From NCBI GenBank assembly GCA_001315925.1, contig BBBF01000002.1, forward strand, positions 1 through 64,000: a stretch of 64,000 bases of DNA, in the 5' to 3' direction. Within the stretch, counting starts at the first letter, position 1. Each line of letters starts with the position of its first letter. The notes beneath the pieces are model-generated. The model did not search any database, was not told the origin of the DNA, and saw nothing but the letters and a program-made list of their open reading frames with translations. This document shows positions 60,806 to 64,000 of the stretch, piece after piece. The position numbers were made by a program, and so were the translations under genes. The DNA comes from Thermocladium modestius JCM 10088 (GTDB taxonomy: Archaea; Thermoproteota; Thermoprotei; Thermoproteales; Thermocladiaceae).

Positions 60806-61647
60806 GTGACTAATAAGGCCAGGGGGGGATACCTTTACTTGGCATCCCTAGTGCTGGTGTGGGGAGCAGCGTATCCATTAACCAAAATGGCATCGGAATA
60901 CGCGTCTCCATGGTGATCTCGTTGTTCAGAACCGGACTCGGCGCGGCGCTTCTCTACCCAGCAGCAAGGCGAGTCGTGATAAGCAGGGAAATGGTCGTAT
61001 CCGGGTTATTAAACATGGGATTATTCCTGGTATTCCTGAATGCATCCATAATGCTGTCTGTGAATCCCGGTCTCTCGGCCGTCCTCATATACACCCAACC
61101 CCCCCTCTTCGTAGCCGCTCTACAAGCCGCTTTTTCCCGCCGCAGTCCACCGCCGGGCAGGATGTTAGCGTTGACGGCAGGCTTCTTCGGAGCGCTCTTG
61201 ACCGCGTGGAGCAGCTTCAGCGTGGGTAATTTATTAGCGCTCCTCGGCGGCTTCTCGTGGGCCCTCGGCACGATTTACTACGCATCGAAGGTGAGTGAAC
61301 GAAACGTCACCGTGGCCAATGAATCGATGACCCTCCTATCTGTGCCCTTAATAGCTGCATTGACGCCGCTAGATTACTCCATCCATTTATCTATAAAGGC
61401 AATCGCGCTCTTGCTATTGGTTGCCTTACTCGCCCAAGTGCTGGGCTTCCTCCTTTGGTTCAATGCATTGGAGCTCGTAGATCCATCGCTTGCATCATCT
61501 ATACTGCTGGCAACGCCGGTGATGGCGTTGATATTCAGCTCATTAATGCTGGGAAGCCCCCCCTTGACCCACATGGATGAAGTAGGCGTGGCCATTACCC
61601 TGGCATCCGTTGCATCGATAGTAACAATGGAGAGACGCAAGCAATGA
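60806..61647 (+). CDS. EamA/DMT-family transporter (one frameshift)
   Basis: About 280 residues with ten hydrophobic segments in two EamA repeats. The first is GGYLYLASLVLVWGAAYPLTKMASEYASPW and the second includes LLGGFSWALGTIYYASKVS. The frame breaks near 60909, where CCATGGTGATC should have three Gs (SPWVISLFRTGLGAALL). GTG 60806 is the likely start. DMT transporters export amino acids or metabolites, or import nucleotide sugars; no substrate is assigned. The gene follows the folP-like gene by 40 nt. Confidence 0.85.
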
Positions 61648-61876
61648 GTTGAGCCAATGCCTTACGAGCCTCTTCTCCCTCCCCCCCCTTCATTAGGGCG
61701 TGGGTCCCCCCCCTGCTTCTGAATGTAGTCTCGATCCCCCCCGTTAAGCATCCACGGGGCTTGCCCTCCAAGGCAAATCACGCTTCGTGAGTGTGGACCA
61801 TGAGGCTGGATTAATCTTTTCCATTCCTTAAAAACATTTTAGTAATGCCCATCTTTATCGGGTGCATTCGATTAGA
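61648..61876. other. Intergenic stretch
   Basis: C-runs at 61681, 61707 and 61737 lie in a sequence whose minus strand reads as a short open frame (DRDYIQKQ...EEARKALA) of uncertain meaning, possibly a transposase-tail relic. The TATA box of the methyltransferase gene lies at its end. Confidence 0.35.
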
Positions 61877-61884
61877 GATATAAA
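61877..61884 (+). promoter_or_regulatory. TATA box of the methyltransferase gene
   Basis: GATATAAA 21-28 nt before ATG 61905. Confidence 0.6.
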
Positions 61885-61904
61885 CGCTGGGTCATTGTAG
61901 AGAC

Positions 61905-62554
61905 ATGGGAGTCTCCGGCGATGTAATAAGGGCTTTCAATGCGTGGGCGACCGATTACGATGCTTGGTACGCCGAGAATCCGCGGCTTGCCTCGCTGGAG
62001 CTTGCCGTGCTCAAGGCAATCGAGTTACGCGGCCGTGGCGTGGAGATAGGCGGTGGCTCCGGCTTCTTCTCGTTAATTCATCAATCAATCGTGCTGGAGC
62101 CGCGTGGGGGGGCATGGCGGTTCTGGCCAAGGCCAAGGGGGGGCTTGACGTGATTGTTGGCGTGGGCGAGCTTCCGCCAATAAGGGATTCATCGCTTGAT
62201 TATGCATTAATGGTGGTGACCCTCTGCTTTCTAAAAGATCCATCACAAGTGATGCGGAGAGCCGGCATCATGTTAAAGCCAAACGGCTTATTCGTGGCTT
62301 GCATAGTGCCTCGGAACGGGCCGTATGGTGCCAGGTACGTCGATGAGGGACGGAAGGGCCATAGGTTCTATTCAATGGCGACGTTCTATACCGTGGCGGA
62401 AACCATGGATATGATGAGGACGGCGGGCTTTAGCGTATCGCCTAAAGTCATTGCATCTCTGGGTCCAGTTGATGGTCCTACCACGGTGGATCCAGGAGAT
62501 GCCGAGGGGGGGTTCGGGTTTGCCTGCGTGAGCGCGTTTAAGCAGGCAACTTGA
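61905..62554 (+). CDS. Class I SAM-dependent methyltransferase (frameshifted)
   Basis: About 215 residues. The N-terminus FNAWATDYDAWYAENPRLASLEL is followed by the SAM-binding loop GVEIGGGSGFFS (motif I), an acidic segment, LPPIRDSSLDYALMVVTLCFLKDP (motif IV) and VMRRAGIMLKPNGLFVACIVPR (motif V-VI). This is the ubiquinone/menaquinone-type methyltransferase (UbiE-like) fold. A G7 run near 62106 and another near 62140 break the frame. Substrate unknown. Leaderless start at ATG 61905. Confidence 0.85.
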
Positions 62555-62597
62555 TAAAATGAACGACAAACCTACCTTTTAAGGCGGGGGGGTAAAG

Positions 62598-62606
62598 GTT
62601 TTAAGC
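62598..62606 (+). promoter_or_regulatory. TATA-like box before the repeat relic
   Basis: GTTTTAAGC 22-30 nt before ATG 62628. It would allow transcription of the relic or of a small protein. Confidence 0.4.
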
Positions 62607-62627
62607 TTCGTCGGCACATCTTTCTTC

Positions 62628-62750
62628 ATGACGCCCTCCCCCCCTGGTCAATTCCCTGAGGATGAGGAGCGGGGGGGCCGATTACCCCCCCCGCAATACC
62701 AGAGGGAGGTGCCCACGAAGTTGAGTTTAAAACAAGAGGACAAATATAAT
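62628..62750 (+). repeat. Third, diverged copy of the repeat (probable TnpB-tail relic)
   Basis: The plus strand shows the minus-strand features of the other two copies in the same order: TGAGGATG, GCCGA-TACCCCCC and AATACCAG. With normal tract lengths it reads VNSLRMRSGGRLPPAIPEGG, close to the VNSLRMGAGGRLPPNTSRGN read from copy 2. The surrounding sequence (62628-62834) is a 68-codon open frame of unusual composition, which I do not call as a gene. Confidence 0.55.
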
Positions 62751-62828
62751 TCGTTTCCTACTAAACCATCACTAACACAAAAAGTTACTGAAATTAGCAG
62801 ATGTTTCCGCCAAGTTGTTCAACGAGCC

Positions 62829-63176
62829 TTATAGCTGTCCCCCCCCTCCGGTTCCGTATATGCTAATTGCTATTTTAACTATTCTCTCCACCTCCTCTCG
62901 CGGAAGTAGCTTGGAAATGGAGTTCAGGCCAGCCACCTTATCTACTACGTCCGAGGCGGACGAGCCGCTGCGAAGCAATTCCCCCCCGGCAATCGTGATC
63001 ATTTTCTCCTTGGTGGCCTCCACCTCGGTCCAGTGATATTGTGTCTCGCCCACCTTCACATAGCCGGGCCTGGGGATGGAAGCCGGCCATTGATTGCCGC
63101 ATTTCTTGCATAGGAACATTATTGGTTCTCCTGCCATTATTGATATATCGTGGGAGCCGCATTTTGGACAGGACAT
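62829..63176 (-). CDS. Zinc-ribbon protein, archaeal, unknown
   Basis: About 115 residues. An N-terminal zinc ribbon MSCPKCGSHD...FLCKKCGNQW (CxxC-x17-CxxC) precedes an alpha/beta domain of unknown type. The C-terminal end (SIYGTGGGGQL) is altered by a C7 run. The TFIIS-like second ribbon is absent, so it is not transcription factor S. The gene is followed by the relic-bearing interval and preceded by the THEP1 gene on the same strand. Confidence 0.6.
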   Translation of the reverse strand: MSCPKCGSHDISIMAGEPIMFLCKKCGNQWPASIPRPGYVKVGETQYHWTEVEATKEKMITIAGGELLRSGSSASDVVDKVAGLNSISKLLPREEVERIVKIAISIYGTGGGGQL

Positions 63177-63250
63177 ACTGCATTCGGAATGGGTGCATCA
63201 AAATAAATGTAACCCTCAAGGAAGGGGGGGAGACACCGGTGCTTGGCGCT

Positions 63251-63789
63251 TCATCGATTTAACATTATATCCATTATGTAATTCACGACTAGCGGTGGAA
63301 TATCATTCCGATTGTGCGGAGCTATCCTGAATAGCCTGCCCTCACAGATGTGCATCACCTCATTCACCAGTCTTTCATGAACGGTCAATACGAAGGGCCT
63401 TTTCTTAATGGCATTGATGACAGTATTCATGAAATCCGGATGAAGCATCTCCATGGGTCCCACCTCATCGATGACCAACACATCGCTCATCCCCCCCGCA
63501 ATGGATTCTAAGCCCCCCCAGGAAATTGCGTCGAGATCCACGCGATACCTGCCCACCCGCGGGCTCCCCCCCTCCCCCCCAATCAACGCCATGATTCGCT
63601 CGCCCCCCCTGCCGGCGGCGTCCACTATGGCAAACCCAACACGCTTACCCCCCCCGCTTCTTCTCTCTTCCGTGTAGAATCCGCTGACGCTTATGCCTTT
63701 GCTGGAGAGAATCTCAACGATTCGCTTCACTGCGGTGGTTTTTCCCGCCCCCCCTGGAGGGCCCGTCAGCAGCGCGCCCCCCTGGGCAC
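63251..63789 (-). CDS. THEP1-type nucleoside-triphosphatase (frameshifted)
   Basis: About 178 residues, a P-loop NTPase of the THEP1 family (ATP/GTP hydrolysis, cellular role unclear). Walker A is LLTGPPG-GAGKTTAVKRIVEIL, where a C7 run adds a glycine (family GxPGxGKTT). Further landmarks are GFYTEERRSGGGKRVGFAIVD and Walker B DVLVIDEVGPMEML. The true start is GTG 63789; a C6 run near 63777 (C4 expected: VPRGALLTGPPGAGKTT) separates it from the main frame, which literally starts at 63730. It begins 1 nt after the stop of the nucleotidyltransferase gene, so the two form an operon. Confidence 0.88.
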
Positions 63790-63790
63790 G

Positions 63791-64000
63791 TTAGTTCACT
63801 TGCTTGGCCGCTAACATTGCGCTGACTTCCTCCACGTCCTTCACGGTATCTATGGACCTCCAGAATGAGTTGTTGTATATCACCGCCCTTATCTTTCCTT
63901 CCCTGGCCAGCTTTGGAAACACTCCCTTCTCTATATCGCCTTTGTCCGCCATCATGTCTATGGTTTTCCTTTTCATCACGTATACGCCGGCATTTATCAT
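63791..64000 (-). CDS. Sugar-1-phosphate nucleotidyltransferase, C-terminal part (cut by window edge)
   Basis: Sixty-nine residues of a nucleotidyltransferase in the mannose/glucose-1-phosphate family. INAGVYVMKRKTIDMM, EKGVFPKLAREGKI and WRSIDTVKDVEEVSAML match the family's NAGxYVF, FEKDVFPKL and WxDIGTPxDYxxA segments. The N-terminal nucleotide-binding motif lies outside the window. It probably makes a nucleotide sugar for glycans. Stop and THEP1 start are 1 nt apart. Confidence 0.82.
   Translation of the reverse strand: MINAGVYVMKRKTIDMMADKGDIEKGVFPKLAREGKIRAVIYNNSFWRSIDTVKDVEEVSAMLAAKQVN

Noticed and set aside
62628-62834. A 68-codon protein with its own TATA box
   Set aside because: Its first half matches the repeat relic and the rest has no recognisable features, so a relic or RNA is more likely than a protein.
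1-64000. CRISPR arrays or rRNA genes
   Set aside because: No regularly spaced direct repeats with unique spacers and no rRNA-like sequence were seen.

Overview
This 64 kb window is archaeal and most likely comes from a thermoacidophilic member of the Thermoproteota, probably Thermoproteales in the Caldivirga/Vulcanisaeta/Thermocladium neighbourhood. The evidence is an Alba chromatin protein, archaeal SRP54, TrmY, XPD- and XPB-like helicases, a thermopsin-type acid protease, AF1577-type radical SAM enzyme and CCA-encoding tRNA-Gln genes with an A1-U72 pair. TATA-like boxes lie about 25-30 nt ahead of many start codons, which points to mostly leaderless transcripts. The genus is inference.

The dominant feature is G/C mononucleotide tracts. 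Well over a hundred runs of 6-8 G or C (up to 12) interrupt almost every gene. Where protein family motifs reveal the expected reading, a run of 4-6 has usually gained 1-3 bases, and some short runs (2-5) have lost one. As a result most genes, including probably essential ones such as srp54 and tmk, are split into two to six frames. I annotate each as one gene with the frameshifts noted. Either the consensus is wrong at G/C homopolymers or the organism has extreme tract instability. Two copies of a 224-231 bp repeat differ in nearly every G/C tract, which makes the phenomenon measurable inside the window.

Layout. 0.2-4.2 kb: helical small proteins, a KaiC/RadA-like ATPase, SRP54 and TrmY. 4.4-6.3 kb: XPD-family helicase. 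6.4-12.5 kb: a sugar-type ABC importer (ATPase on plus, two permeases and binding protein on minus) around an HD phosphohydrolase and a MobA-like transferase. 12.6-16.7 kb: small membrane proteins, Alba, an M24 peptidase, inositol-1-phosphate synthase and thymidylate kinase. 16.7-19.6 kb: a LolD-type ABC ATPase with a large two-anchor surface protein. 19.8-22.8 kb: SLOG protein, peptide-modifying-type radical SAM enzyme, tRNA-Gln(UUG), TusA and DsrE proteins. 23-29.3 kb: MFS transporter, PfkB kinase, HEPN-MNT pair, aldo/keto reductase and an exported protein. 29.3-32.5 kb: a coiled-coil repeat protein, HxlR regulator and a mercury module (HMA protein, MerA).

33.3-43.4 kb is a formate region: a long NuoG-type formate dehydrogenase with DUF1641 protein and FdhD, tRNA-Gln(CUG), an exported protein, and a second, short formate dehydrogenase divergent from AsrA/AsrB-like (sulfhydrogenase beta/gamma-like) subunits that could pass electrons to NAD(P). 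43.4-47.5 kb holds three MFS transporters and repeat copy 1. 47.5-52.2 kb is an M1 aminopeptidase-thermopsin operon, fitting extracellular peptide digestion. 52.3-54.2 kb: repeat copy 2, a uroporphyrinogen methyltransferase and a serine recombinase. 54.2-64 kb: SSS symporter, MmgE/PrpD protein, XPB-like helicase, dihydropteroate synthase-like protein, EamA transporter, methyltransferase, a third diverged repeat relic, a zinc-ribbon protein, THEP1 NTPase and a truncated sugar nucleotidyltransferase.

No rRNA and no CRISPR array were seen.
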